DNA of 64,000 nucleotides from Phenylobacterium sp. (lineage in GTDB: Bacteria; Pseudomonadota; Alphaproteobacteria; Caulobacterales; Caulobacteraceae): assembly GCF_030679875.1 (NCBI RefSeq), contig NZ_JAUXSP010000021.1, positions 308,122-372,121 on the forward strand. Reading direction: 5' to 3'. Of the stretch, positions 30,197 through 41,200 are shown one piece after another; within the stretch, counting starts at the first letter, position 1, and every line of letters begins with the position of its first letter. Below the pieces are notes generated by a model, which was not told the origin of the DNA, ran no database searches, and worked only from the letters and a program-made list of their open reading frames with translations. Position numbers and translations under genes: made by a program.

Positions 30197-32442
30197 CTAG
30201 GGAAGCGCGGCGAGCACCTTTTCGGGCGTCAGCGGATAGCTGCGGATTCGCGCGCCACTCGCATTGTAGACCGCGTTGGCGATGGCCGCGCCGGCACCGG
30301 CGATGCCCAATTCGCCCACGCCCTTGATCCCCATTGGGTTGGCCTTGTCGTCCACCTCGTCCAGGAACATGGCCGAGAGGTCGACGATGTCAGCATGGGC
30401 CGGCACATGATAGCCCGCCAGGTCCTGGGCGATGAACGAGCCGTAGCGGGGGTCGACCTCGTTGTACTCATGCAGGGCCGTGCCCACGCCCCAGATCATG
30501 CCGCCGGTGATCTGGCTCATGGCCGTCTTGGCGTTAAGGATGCGGCCGGCGGCGAAGACGCCAAACATGCGGCGCAGGCGCACCTCGCCAGTATCAGGAT
30601 CGACGCCAACCTCGGCGAAGTGCGCGCCGTAGGTGTGCTGGGAATAGTCCCGAGCGTCGGCGGCAGGCGTGATCGCGCCCTCCACATAGACGCCGTCCGG
30701 CGCGGCGCGGGCCACCAGGCGGTCCAGGGGCTCGGCGCGATTGTCCACGGCGATATTGCCGCCGCCGAAGCTCACCAGTTCCGGATCATCTCCGTAGAGA
30801 GGCGAATTGGGATCGCCGGTCGCCAGCTCGGCCAGGGCCTTGCGAAGGTTCATGCCGGCGGCGAAGGCCGCAGAGCCGGCGGTCGCCGCGCCGAACTGGC
30901 CGCCGGAGCCCGGCGCCGGCGGGAAGTCTGAATCCCCCAGCTCGACCTTCACCTGGGACAGCGGCACGCCCAGCGTCTCGGCCGTGATCTGGGCCAGGAT
31001 CGTATAGGTGCCCGTGCCAATGTCGGTCATGCCCTGGCGCAGGGTGATGGTCCCGTCGGCGTCAATGCGCACGCCGGCCTTGGCCGGAAGCAGGAAGTTG
31101 CCGCGGATGGCTGCGGCCATGCCCAGGCCCACCAGCCAGCGGCCGTCGCGGACCTGGCCAGGTGTCGGATTGCGCCGGTCCCAGCCGAATCGCTGGGCGC
31201 CCTCGGTCATGCAGCGGACCAGCTGGCGGGTGCTGAACGGCTTGCCAGTTTCCGGGTCGGTCTCAGGCTCGTTGCGCAGGCGCAGCTCAACGGGGTCGAG
31301 GCCGAGCTGCTCGGCCAGTTCATCCATGGCGCATTCCAGGCTGAGCATGCCTGAAGCCTCGCCCGGCGCCCGCATGGGGCCCGCCGCAGGGATGTCGAGC
31401 TTGACCAGCCGATGGCCGGTCAGCCGGTTGGGGGCGGCATAGAGGCTGCGGGCGAAGTTCGCCGCATGCTCAGTGAACGGCGCCTCACGACGACAGTGGG
31501 TCACCGCCTCCAGGGCGAAGGCGTCGAGGCGGCCGTCGGCCTGGGCGCCCAGGCGGACGCGCATATGCACCGCCGGGCGGTGGATCGTGGCCTGGAACAT
31601 CTGCTGTCGGGTGTAAGCGACCTTGACCGGCTGGCCGAGTGCGCGGGCCGCCAGGGCCGCGAGTGTCAGGTCGTCATAGGCCTGGCCCTTGCCGCCGAAA
31701 CCGCCGCCGATATAGCGGGTGATCAGGCGGACCTGGGTCGAGGGGATCATCAGGGTCTCGGCGAGCGTGTGCTGCCCGCCCTTCACCATCTGGATCGAGG
31801 TGTGGACCGTGACATGATCTCCGTCCCACCAGGCGGTGGTGGCGCAGGGCTCCATCTGGGCGTGGTTCTGCAACGGGCTGACATAGGTCTCGTCCAGACG
31901 TACAGCCGCGCCTGCGAAGGCGGCCTCGAAGTCCCCGACCCTGACATCCTCCTCGCCCTCCGGCTGGTCAGCCTGGGCGAGGTTGTCCTCGAAGATCAGA
32001 TCGGCGGGCGTGGCCTCGTAGGTCAAACGCACCAGGGCCGCGGCCGCCTTGGCGTTCTCCAGGGTGTCGGCGACGACGAAGCCGACATGCTGGCCGAAAT
32101 GCTCCACCCGATCGGCAAGGGCCGGGTTGGCGCCTCGCTGACTGCGGGGATTGATCTTGGCGCCGCGTTCGCCCTGGGCCGGGACATTGTCCGGGGTCCA
32201 GACCAGCAGGACGCCCGGCGAGGCCTGCGCCTGGGCGATGTCGGCCGAGGTCACGACACCCCTGGCGATGGGGGAGGCGATCAAGACGCCGTAGGCCGGT
32301 TTCGACGGCGCCTCCACCTCATAGGCGAAGGGGGCCGATCCCGTGACCTTGAGACGCCCCTCATAACGATCGACGCCCTTGCCGATCAGACCGCTGCGGT
32401 TCTCGCTGATGGGGGTCGGCGCCGCCCAATCCTTGACCGAAC

Positions 32443-32446
<4 letters not shown>
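30197..32446 (-). CDS. Molybdopterin-binding subunit of aldehyde/xanthine oxidoreductase family (PaoC/YagR-like)
   Basis: The large 749-residue catalytic subunit binding the molybdenum cofactor. Seen: [20 protein letters not shown] at the start of the Ald_Xan_dh domain, [13 protein letters not shown], and the C-terminal catalytic Glu in [19 protein letters not shown]. It hydroxylates aldehydes or N-heterocycles using water. The small and FAD subunits are encoded directly upstream with ATGA overlaps, so the enzyme is a three-subunit complex as in E. coli PaoABC. No Tat signal is seen on this subunit. The substrate is unknown. Confidence 0.9.
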
Positions 32447-33392
<946 letters not shown>

Positions 33393-33396
<4 letters not shown>

Positions 33397-33896
33397 GCCA
33401 GGCCTCCGGCGCTGCGGATCGCCGCGAGAATCTGCGGATAGGCTGAGCAGCGGCAGAGATTGCCGCTCATGCGCTCTCGAATCTCTTCGTCGCTGAGGAC
33501 GGTGTCGGCGGTCAGATCCGCCGTCGCCAGGCTCGCCCAGCCGTCAGCGGCCTCCTTGAGCATGCCGATGGTCGAGCAGATCTGGCCCGGCGTGCAGTAG
33601 CCGCACTGGAAGGCGTCATGCTCCAGGAAGGCGGCCTGGACCGGATGCAGGGTTTCGCTGGTCCCCAGGCCCTCGACGGTCGTGATCTCGTCGCCCTCGT
33701 GAGTCACCGCCAGGGACAGGCAGGCGTTGATCCGCCGGCCGTTGACCAGGACGGTGCAGGCGCCGCACTGGCCGTGGTCGCACCCCTTCTTCGACCCCTT
33801 CAGGCTGAGCTGTTCGCGCAGGGCGTCGAGCAGGGTCGTGCGCGGGTCAAGGTCCAGGCTGGCGGCCTGGCCATTGAGCGTGAAACTGGTCTTCAA
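33393..33896 (-). CDS. [2Fe-2S] subunit of aldehyde oxidoreductase (PaoA/YagT-like)
   Basis: The small electron-transfer subunit. The plant-type cluster ligands are in [14 protein letters not shown] and NACL; the second cluster ligands are in QCGYCTPGQ and [10 protein letters not shown]. The start is taken at the TTG 33896 because GGGGAG lies 7 bases upstream and the protein then begins [10 protein letters not shown]; a TTG at 33911 is the alternative. Unlike E. coli PaoA no Tat leader is seen, so the enzyme is probably cytoplasmic. First gene of the operon. Confidence 0.88.
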
Positions 33897-33961
33897 CGGG
33901 CGTCTCCCCAACGCTGGACGGTAATGGCCGTCCCAATGGAATTCTGGTGGTCTCTAGGGTC

Positions 33962-34234
33962 TCAGGTCTCGCCTGGCGCCAGGGCCTTGAGCGACAGGGC
34001 GTGCACCGGCCCCGCCATCTCTTCGGAAAGTGCGCGGTAGATCATCCGCTGGCGGGCGACCTTCGGGGCGCCGGCGAAGGCCTGCGCCTCGATCAAGACA
34101 TTGAAATGGCTCTCGCCTCCCGGGCGGGCTCCGGCATGGCCCGCATGGCGCGAGGACTCGTCCTCGATCTCCAGACGGGTCGGCGCGAAGGCCTGGGTCA
34201 GCTTTTGGTGAATGGTATCGAATATGGCGCCCAT
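33962..34234 (-). CDS. bolA: BolA family protein
   Basis: A 90-residue BolA-fold protein (FDTIHQKLTQAFAPTRLEIED, ESHFNVLIEAQAF, RQRMIYRALSEEM, VHALSLKALAPGE). BolA proteins bind monothiol glutaredoxins with a shared [2Fe-2S] cluster and influence cell shape or stress responses. The C-terminal region with the conserved His (PVHALSL) is intact. Divergent from the J-domain gene with 53 bases between starts, a pairing conserved in alphaproteobacteria. Confidence 0.92.
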   Translation of the reverse strand: MGAIFDTIHQKLTQAFAPTRLEIEDESSRHAGHAGARPGGESHFNVLIEAQAFAGAPKVARQRMIYRALSEEMAGPVHALSLKALAPGET

Positions 34235-34287
34235 TGCTCAAATCTTCAATTCTTCAAAAGTGCGGGCCGTAGGCCCATACTTGGGGC

Positions 34288-34947
34288 ATGCCCGGCGCGT
34301 TTCAATACAAGCCCAAGTTCGTCGATATCCGCGTTCGCCCCCCCAAGCCCGGGGAGAGCGAGCGCGCCGACGACGTATTCGCCCTGAAGCCAGGTGAGCG
34401 CCGTTGCGATCACCCGGGATGCTCCATGCCCGCTGCGGCCCGGGCGCCGAAGTCCCGGGAGATGATGAACGAGCACTACTGGTTCTGCCAGCCACACGCG
34501 GCGGAGTATAACCGCAACTGGAACTTCTTCGCCGGCATGAGCGAGGGCGAGATCAAGGCCCGCCAGGAGCAGGAGCAGACCACCGGCGGGCGTCCCACCT
34601 GGGACTTCAAGGCCAGCCGCAACTCCCGGGAGTCGGCGACCTTCACCAAGAACTTCGCCCGGGGTAAGGGCGGATACCAGGACCCGTTCAGCCTGTTCGG
34701 TCACGGCGGCGCCCACGCTCCGGGGGCCCAGGCCGCGCCGGCCCGCCGCATGGGCAAGATCGAACGCAACGCCCTGGCCGACCTCGACCTGGACGACAAT
34801 GCCGAGGGGCCGGCGATCCGGGCGCGCTACACGGAACTGGTCAAGCGGTGCCACCCCGACGCCAATGGGGGGGACCGCTCAGCTGAGAACAAGCTGCATC
34901 GGGTGCTCAAGGCCTACCAGGCCCTGCGCAAGGCAGGCATGGTCTGA
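34288..34947 (+). CDS. J-domain (DnaJ-like) protein
   Basis: A 219-residue protein with a C-terminal J domain (about 160-215): ALADLDLDDNAEGPAIRARY and the HPD tripeptide in VKRCHPDANGG. The N-terminal half has a possible zinc site (CDHPGCSMPA, FCQPHAAEYNRN) and no Gly/Phe or client-binding region, so it recruits an Hsp70 (DnaK) to a specific target. This BolA-adjacent J protein is common in alphaproteobacteria next to cobS; here about 9.9 kb of other genes separates it from cobS. Confidence 0.9.
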   Translation: MPGAFQYKPKFVDIRVRPPKPGESERADDVFALKPGERRCDHPGCSMPAAARAPKSREMMNEHYWFCQPHAAEYNRNWNFFAGMSEGEIKARQEQEQTTGGRPTWDFKASRNSRESATFTKNFARGKGGYQDPFSLFGHGGAHAPGAQAAPARRMGKIERNALADLDLDDNAEGPAIRARYTELVKRCHPDANGGDRSAENKLHRVLKAYQALRKAGMV

Positions 34948-34967
34948 GGGAGACACAAGGAGGCGAC

Positions 34968-36218
34968 GTGAACACGGAGGACGGCACGGTCCTGCAACAG
35001 ATGACGACCCGTCAGGCGCAACGCCGCGCCCGGGTCCTCGCACGCCGCCGCGCCGCTGTCGGACTGAGCGCCGCCGTTCTGGCCCTGGCCGTCCTGGGGG
35101 CTGTCACCCTGACGCCCGCGCCGCCCAGCCCCGGAGCAGGCGAGGCCCCCGTCGCCCAGTGGGCGGCCCTGCGCCTCCCCGCCCCCACACCCCAGGCGCC
35201 CGCGCGCCTCGCCGACCATATCGCCGCCCTGGGCGCGGCCTTTGACGGTCGCGCCGGCATCGCGGTGCGGGATCTGGAGGGCGGCTGGACCACCGCCCAT
35301 GACGGAGAGGCCCTCTATCCGCAGCAGAGCGTCAGCAAGCTCTGGGTGGCGATCAGCGTGCTGGACGCCGTTGATCGGGGGGTCCTGAAGCTTAGCGATC
35401 CCGTGACCGTGCGCCTGGAAGACCTCAGCATCTTTCACCAGCCGATCCGCAACCATGTGGGCCGCAACGGCTATCCGACCACGGTCGGCGAGCTCCTGGC
35501 CAGCGCCGCCACCCAAAGCGACAACGCCGCCAACGACATCCTGATGCGGCTGGTGGGCGGACCCGATCGCGTGCGGGCCGTCATCGCAGAGCGGAAACTG
35601 GGCGCCATCGGACTGGCTGATGAAGAACGCTATTTCCAGACCGCCATCGCCGGTCTCGACTGGCGGCCGGAGTTCTCCTTCGGCCGCAATTTCTGGCAGG
35701 CCAGGTCGGCCATCCCACAGGACGCCCGCCGCGCCGCCCTTGACGCCTATCTCAGCGCGCCGCCGGACGGCGCCAGCCCAGAGGCCACAGTCGCGGCCCT
35801 CGATCGGCTGGCGGCCGGCGACCTGCTGTCGCCCGCCTCGACCGCCCATCTGCTCGACCTGCTGGCCCAGAGCCGGACAGGACCCCAGCGGCTGGGGGGC
35901 GGCCTCGCCGAGGGCTGGCGGCTGGCGCACAAGACCGGCACCGGCCAGGTTCTGGGCCTTCGGGCGACGGGCTATAATGATGTCGGCCTGCTGACCGCGC
36001 CGGATGGCCGGACCTATGCGGTGGCCGTGTTCATCGCCGAGACCACCCGCCCCGTCCCCGAACGCCAGGCCCTGATGCAGGCCGTGACGCGCGCGGTCAT
36101 CGCCCAGCACCAGGGTCTGGATCCCCGTCAGAACAACCTTGAGGACTTCAATCTCCTGCCGCTTCCGGCGCAGGAGACCGCCGACCTCAAGCTGAGAGGG
36201 GACTTCCCGGCGCCGTAG
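34968..36218 (+). CDS. Class A beta-lactamase-like serine hydrolase, membrane anchored
   Basis: A 416-residue protein. One N-terminal membrane segment (about 29-50) and a Pro-rich linker lead into a penicillin-binding fold: Ser121-x-x-Lys124 (QQSVSKLW), Ser184-Asp185-Asn186 (ATQSDNAAND) and Lys322-Thr-Gly (AHKTGTGQ). Glu219/Glu220 (ADEERYF) stand about where the deacylating Glu166 of class A enzymes would be, but the rest of the omega loop is unlike it. It may be a beta-lactamase or a peptidoglycan-acting relative; resistance cannot be inferred. The GTG start has AAGGAGG 3 bases upstream, and the gene follows the J-protein gene by 20 bases. Confidence 0.8.
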   Translation: MNTEDGTVLQQMTTRQAQRRARVLARRRAAVGLSAAVLALAVLGAVTLTPAPPSPGAGEAPVAQWAALRLPAPTPQAPARLADHIAALGAAFDGRAGIAVRDLEGGWTTAHDGEALYPQQSVSKLWVAISVLDAVDRGVLKLSDPVTVRLEDLSIFHQPIRNHVGRNGYPTTVGELLASAATQSDNAANDILMRLVGGPDRVRAVIAERKLGAIGLADEERYFQTAIAGLDWRPEFSFGRNFWQARSAIPQDARRAALDAYLSAPPDGASPEATVAALDRLAAGDLLSPASTAHLLDLLAQSRTGPQRLGGGLAEGWRLAHKTGTGQVLGLRATGYNDVGLLTAPDGRTYAVAVFIAETTRPVPERQALMQAVTRAVIAQHQGLDPRQNNLEDFNLLPLPAQETADLKLRGDFPAP

Positions 36219-36291
36219 GGCCAATGGGGGCGAAGTTCAGACGGTCTCTAGGCAGGACATGAGGCATTTCAGCCTGCAGGAAGGCGATCAT
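36187..36291 (-). CDS. Candidate 34-residue ORF or coding remnant
   Basis: In the 142-base gap downstream of the beta-lactamase-like gene an ATG-started frame (MIAFLQAEMPHVLPRD start) runs to a TGA inside the opposite-strand gene's 3' end. GGGAG precedes the ATG by 3 bases. The same frame is open upstream (VREKMIAFLQAEMPH) back to the stop of the NTF2-like gene. Composition looks protein-like, but I do not recognise it. It may be a small gene, a decayed gene end, or chance in GC-rich DNA. Confidence 0.2.
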   Translation of the reverse strand: MIAFLQAEMPHVLPRDRLNFAPIGPTAPGSPLSA

Positions 36292-36360
36292 CTTCTCCCG
36301 CACCTGCTGTCGCCGCCCCCCGAAACCGGTCTGGCGCCCAGGTGCTAGGCGCCTGAACGC

Positions 36361-36744
36361 TCAGGGAGCGAAGCTGGACCGCGCCTTGATGCCCCAATGG
36401 CCATCCTCGCAGGTGACCACATAGATGGAATCGAACCCGCCAATGACGCCGCCGTCCTTCCGATAGCGGGTGAACCGGGTGTTGATATGCACCTTGTCGG
36501 CCCCTGAATGGATGATCTCACGTGTCTCCCACGCCGAATGGTCCCAGTCCTTGAGGGAGGCGTGGTCAAAGGTCGCCGGCGTCTGATCCCCCTTGTTGAT
36601 GATCCGCATCGTATTCGACGCCAGGCGGATCGAGGGGAAGTTGAAGGTCTGTTCAAAGGCCTTCATGTCCCGGGCGTTGAAGGCGGTCATGAAGGCGTCG
36701 AGGCAGGCCATGGCGGCGGCCTCGGATTGTGCGTTGCGGCTCAT
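36361..36744 (-). CDS. NTF2-like (SnoaL/DUF4440-type) protein
   Basis: A 127-residue single-domain protein with the NTF2-like layout: helices CLDAFMTAFNARDMKAFEQT, then strands FPSIRLASNTMRII, KVHINTRFTRYRKDG and the closing FDSIYVVTCEDGHWGIKARS. Function not deducible. The ATG has GGGAGG 5 bases upstream. It lies 74 bases downstream (same strand) of the efflux operon? No: it is transcribed away from the efflux operon's end on the same minus strand, so read-through from the operon is possible. Confidence 0.75.
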   Translation of the reverse strand: MSRNAQSEAAAMACLDAFMTAFNARDMKAFEQTFNFPSIRLASNTMRIINKGDQTPATFDHASLKDWDHSAWETREIIHSGADKVHINTRFTRYRKDGGVIGGFDSIYVVTCEDGHWGIKARSSFAP

Positions 36745-36818
36745 CGGCTCCTCCCGTCGGCCTGTGATCGGCCGTCCGGGAGGAGCTTAGACGCCCGCAG
36801 GCGGCGATGCGAAGGCGT

Positions 36819-38222
36819 TCAGGTCGCGTCCTGCGCCCAACCACCGCCCAGAGCCTTGAAGAGGTCGATCTGGGCGTTGGCGACCTGGGCCTGGGACTGC
36901 GCAAGCTGCGCGGCAAGTCCCGCCAGGGTGCGTTCGGCGTCGAGGACACCGAGGAAACTGTCGACGCCGGCCTCATAGCGCATTCGCGAGAGACGGGCCG
37001 CGCGCTCGCCTTGATCACGGGCCCGCTGGAGCGCGGCCCGGCGATCAAGGGCCTTGGCGTAGACCGTCAGCGCGGTCTCGGTTTCCTGCAGGGCCGTGAG
37101 ATTGACCTGCTCGAAGCTCGCCAGAGCCCCATCGGCGGCGGCGCCCGCCTGGCGGATGCGCGACCGGGCCGCCAGGATGTTGGGGAAACTCCATGAAATC
37201 AGCGGGCCGACACTGAACTGATAGTCGTCTCCCAGGTTCGCGGAGTCGGCGGCCAGGCTGGAGATGCTTCCGCCAAGCGTCACGGTGGGATAGAGGCTGG
37301 CCGTGGCCACCCCGATCCGGGCTGTCGCCGCAGCGAGCCTGCGCTCTGCGGCGCGCACATCGGGCCTGCGGGCCAGCAGGGCCGCGCCGTCACCCACCGG
37401 TATGGAAGTGGTCACCTCCGGCACGACCTGACAGGCCGCAGCCGCGATCGGCGCCTGGGCCGGCGGACGGCCGGTCAGCACCGCCAGACGAAACAGCGCA
37501 CTGTCGCGCTGCGCCTCCAGGGGCGGCAGGGTGGCGCGGGTGGATTCCAGTTCGGTCTGGGCGCGGGCGACATCGAGGCCAGCGCCCCGGCCAAGCTCGA
37601 ACTGCCGTCCGGTCAGGTCGGCGCTCTCCTGCTGCAGGTCCAAGGTTTGTTGGGCGGTCGCGATCTGCAGGTTGGCGGCGCACAGATCGGCATAGGCCCG
37701 GGCGGTCTCGGCGGCGACGGTGACGCGGGCGGAGTCCAGAAGGGCCTCAGCTGCTCCGGTGTCGGCGCGGGCGGCCTCCACCGAACGCCGCACGCGACCA
37801 AAGAAGTCGACCTCATAGGCCGCCTCAAAGCCCGCCTGGAAGCTGTCGCCCTCCTCAAACCGGCCGGTCATCGGGTTTTGCTGACGCACGCGCGCCGCAC
37901 CGGCGCTGGTGGTTGTCGACGGCAGGAAGCCGCTCCGCGCCTCCCCCAGGGCCCCGCGGACCTGGGCGAGGTTCGCTGCAGCCACGGCGATGTCGCGGTT
38001 GGCGTTCAGGGCCTGGACGACCAGATCATCGAGCAACGGATCATCATAGAGCCGCCACCAGTCATCTTGCGCCTGAGCGTGTGAAAAAGGGCCATCACCG
38101 GCGGACACGAAGGGTCCGGTCTCGGCCGCCGCCGGGGGCGGAAGCTGATAGTCGGGGCCGGCCGCGCAGGCCGAGAGAAGCGCCGCGCCGGCGAACAGGG
38201 CGGCCAGACGGGTCGGGATCAC
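36819..38222 (-). CDS. NodT-family outer membrane efflux lipoprotein
   Basis: The 467-residue outer membrane channel (TolC/OprM-like) of the RND pump. The signal peptide ends in lipobox LLSAC, followed by the NodT start (AAGPDYQLPPP) and two OEP repeats (about 60-250 and 270-460) with DDWWRLYDDPLLDDLVVQAL, YEVDFFGRVRRSVEAARAD and LISWSFPNILAARSRIRQAG. The GTG start at 38222 overlaps the permease stop (GTGA). The reading frame stays open far upstream inside the permease gene, but that part is an out-of-frame shadow. Confidence 0.92.
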   Translation of the reverse strand: MIPTRLAALFAGAALLSACAAGPDYQLPPPAAAETGPFVSAGDGPFSHAQAQDDWWRLYDDPLLDDLVVQALNANRDIAVAAANLAQVRGALGEARSGFLPSTTTSAGAARVRQQNPMTGRFEEGDSFQAGFEAAYEVDFFGRVRRSVEAARADTGAAEALLDSARVTVAAETARAYADLCAANLQIATAQQTLDLQQESADLTGRQFELGRGAGLDVARAQTELESTRATLPPLEAQRDSALFRLAVLTGRPPAQAPIAAAACQVVPEVTTSIPVGDGAALLARRPDVRAAERRLAAATARIGVATASLYPTVTLGGSISSLAADSANLGDDYQFSVGPLISWSFPNILAARSRIRQAGAAADGALASFEQVNLTALQETETALTVYAKALDRRAALQRARDQGERAARLSRMRYEAGVDSFLGVLDAERTLAGLAAQLAQSQAQVANAQIDLFKALGGGWAQDAT

Positions 38223-41200
38223 GGGCGCGCCTCCGGGGCTTGGTAGGTGAGAGCTTCGGGCTCGGGCGTGGGCTCCGGCCCGGTCTTGCGCCCAGGCAGG
38301 CGCTCGGCGAGGCGGCGGCAGACCACGTAGAAGACCGGGGTGAAAATCAGGCCGAAGATGGTCACCCCGATCATCCCGAACACCACCGAGGTGCCCAGGG
38401 CCTGGCGCATCTCCTGGCCGGGGCCAGAGGCGATGGCGAGCGGCAGCACCCCGAAGATGAAGGCGAAGGAGGTCATCAGGATCGGCCGCAACCGGGTCTT
38501 GGCGGCGTGAACCGCCGCATCGAAGCGGTTCATGCCCAGTTGATCCTCGGCCTGCTTGGCGAACTCCACGATCAGGATGGCGTTCTTCGCCGCCATGGCC
38601 ACCAGGACGATGAGCCCGACCTGGGTGAGGATGTTGTTGTCCATGCCGCGCATCCAGACCCCGAGCATGGCCGCCAGGATGCTGAGCGGCACGATCAGGA
38701 TGATGGCCAGGGGTAGGGTGAAGGCCTCGTACTGGGCCGCCAGCACCAGGAAGACGAAGACCACAGCCATCGCGAAGACCAGCAGGGTCGTGTCCCCCGC
38801 CGCCTGCTCCTGATAGGCGAGTTCGGTCCATTGGAAGCTGACCCCGGCTGGCAGGGTTTCGGCGGCCAGACGCTCCATCTCCATCAGGGCCTCGCCGGAC
38901 GAGACGCCGGGCGCCGCCCCGCCGAGGACCTCAGCGGAGGGGGCCAGGTTGAACCGCACCACGCGGGCTGGACCGGAGTCATCGCGCAGGGTGGTGATGG
39001 AGCCCAGGGGCGCCATGCCTCCCGAAATGGTCCTGACCTTCAGATTGGCGATGTCGGACACTTGGGAGCGACCCGACGGTTCGGCCTGGGCCGTCACCCG
39101 GAAGGTCCGGCCCAGCATGTTGAAGTCGTTCACATAGGTGGAGCCCAGATAGGTCCCCAGGGTCTGGAACACCTCCGCCGGCTGGACGCCGAGCAACAGG
39201 GCGCGGTCGCGGTCGACATCGGCGGTCACCCGGGGGGCGCCGGTGTTGAACTGGTTGTACACGCCCACGAGCTTGGGGTTCTGGGCCGCGGCGCCGGCAA
39301 GCTGGTTGGCCGCCTGCTCAAGAGCCGCATAGCCCACGCCGCCTGTGTCCTGGACCATCATCTTGAAGCCGCCGGCGTTGCCGAGTCCCTCGACCGGCGG
39401 GGGCGCCAGGACGAAGATATTGGCCTCTTCGATGGCGCCCATGCGCTGCATGATCATGCCGGCGATGTTCTGGGCGGAGAGTTCGGAGCCCCGCTCGCCC
39501 CAGTCGGCGAGGCGGATGAAGATGGTGGCGCTGTTCGACGCCATGCTGAAGCTGGCGCCGTCGAGGCCGACGAAGGCGGCCATGTTCTGCACCCCGTCCA
39601 CGGCGCCGATCTCGGCCGTGGCCCGCTGCACCACCGCATCGGTGCGTTCCAGCGAGGCGCCCGGAGGAAGCTGCACCACGCCGATCAGCACGCCCTGGTC
39701 CTGCTCGGGGATGAAGCCCGTGGGCGTCTCGGTCAGACGCCAGCCGGTGGCGACCAGCAGGACCACGTAGGCGACCAGCATGATGAAGCTCATCCGCACC
39801 AGGCGCGCGGTCAGGCGCCCGAAGCGATCGCTGAGCCAGTCGAAGCCCTTGTTGAAGCGGTTAGCCGCGCCGGTCACCGGCGCCATCCAACGGGGACCTT
39901 GGGGCGCCTCGTCGTCCCGGTGCGGCTTGAGCAGCAGGGCGGCCAGGGCCGGCGACAGGGTCAGGGACACCAGCAGGGAGATCACCGTCGCCGCGGCGAT
40001 GGTGACGGCGAACTGGCGGTAGAACATGCCCGGAATGCCCGAGACGAAGGCCGTGGGCACGAACACCGCGACCAGCACCAGGCTGATGGCGACGAGGGCG
40101 CCGGAGACCTCCTTCATGGACCTGTGGGCCGCTTCCCGTGGGGAGAGGCCCTCCCGGATGTTCCGTTCGACATTCTCGACCACGACGATGGCGTCATCGA
40201 CGACGATGCCGACGGCCAGAACCAGGGCGAAGAGGGACAGGGAGTTCAGGGAATAGCCGAGCGCCAGCTGAACGGCGAAGGTGCCGACCAGGGCGATGGG
40301 GATGGCCAGGATGGGAATGATCGCCGCGCGCCAGGTGTGCAGGAAGACCACGACCACCAGCACCACCAGCAGAACGGCCTCGATGAGCGTGCTCTGGACG
40401 GCCGCCACGGAGGCGGCGACATATTCGGTGGGGTTGTAGGGGATCTGATAGGCCAGTCCGCTGGGGAAACTCGCCTGCATGTCGTCCAGGGCCGCGATGA
40501 CCCCTTCGGCGGTGGACAGGGCGTTGGACCCGGGCTGCTGCAGGACCGCCATGGCCACGCCGCGCTCACCGGAAAAATAGCCGCGCACCCCGTAGTCCTG
40601 GGCCCCGATCTCCACCCGGGCCACATCACGCAGTCGGATGGTGCGCCCCTCGGCGTCCCTTCGAAGGACGATGTCGCCAAAGGCCTCGGGGGTCGACAGA
40701 CGGCCCTGGACCTCGACGGGCAGCTCACTGGCCACTGAAGGGCCAAAGGGCGGCTGGCCCACCGTGCCGCCGGCCGCCTGAACATTCTGGGCGCGCAGCG
40801 CCGCGACGATCTCATTGGGGGTCAGATTGCGTTCGGACGCCTTGCCGGGATCAATCCAGATCCGCATCGAATAGAGGCCGCCGCCGAAGATCTGCACCTC
40901 GCCGACCCCTTCGACCCGCAGGAGCCGGTCGCGGACGGTGGAATTGGCGTAGTTGCCCACATAGTCAGCATCGAGGTCGCCGTCGGCCGCGGTCAGCCCG
41001 ACCACCATCAGGAAGCCGGTGGACTGCTTGTTGACGACGACGCCCACCTGCCTAACCTGCTCGGGCAGTCGGGGTTCGGCCAGACTCACCCGGTTCTGAA
41101 CCAGCACCTGGGCCGAATCCAGGTCCGTGCCGGGCTGGAAGGTGACCGTGATCTGGACCGTCCCGTTGGACGAGGACGAGGTCATGTAGATCATGTCCTC

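Noticed and set aside
36361..36744. NTF2-like gene as a member of the RND efflux operon
   Set aside because: It lies downstream on the same strand, so read-through is possible, but it has its own Shine-Dalgarno, a 74-base gap and no functional tie to efflux.
38223..38831. In-frame N-terminal extension of the NodT protein by about 200 residues
   Set aside because: The extension is an out-of-frame reading of the permease C-terminus; the lipoprotein signal begins at 38222.
38831..40738. A 635-codon plus-strand frame opposite the RND permease
   Set aside because: Shadow of a well-defined permease; His/Gly/Gln-rich with no domain.
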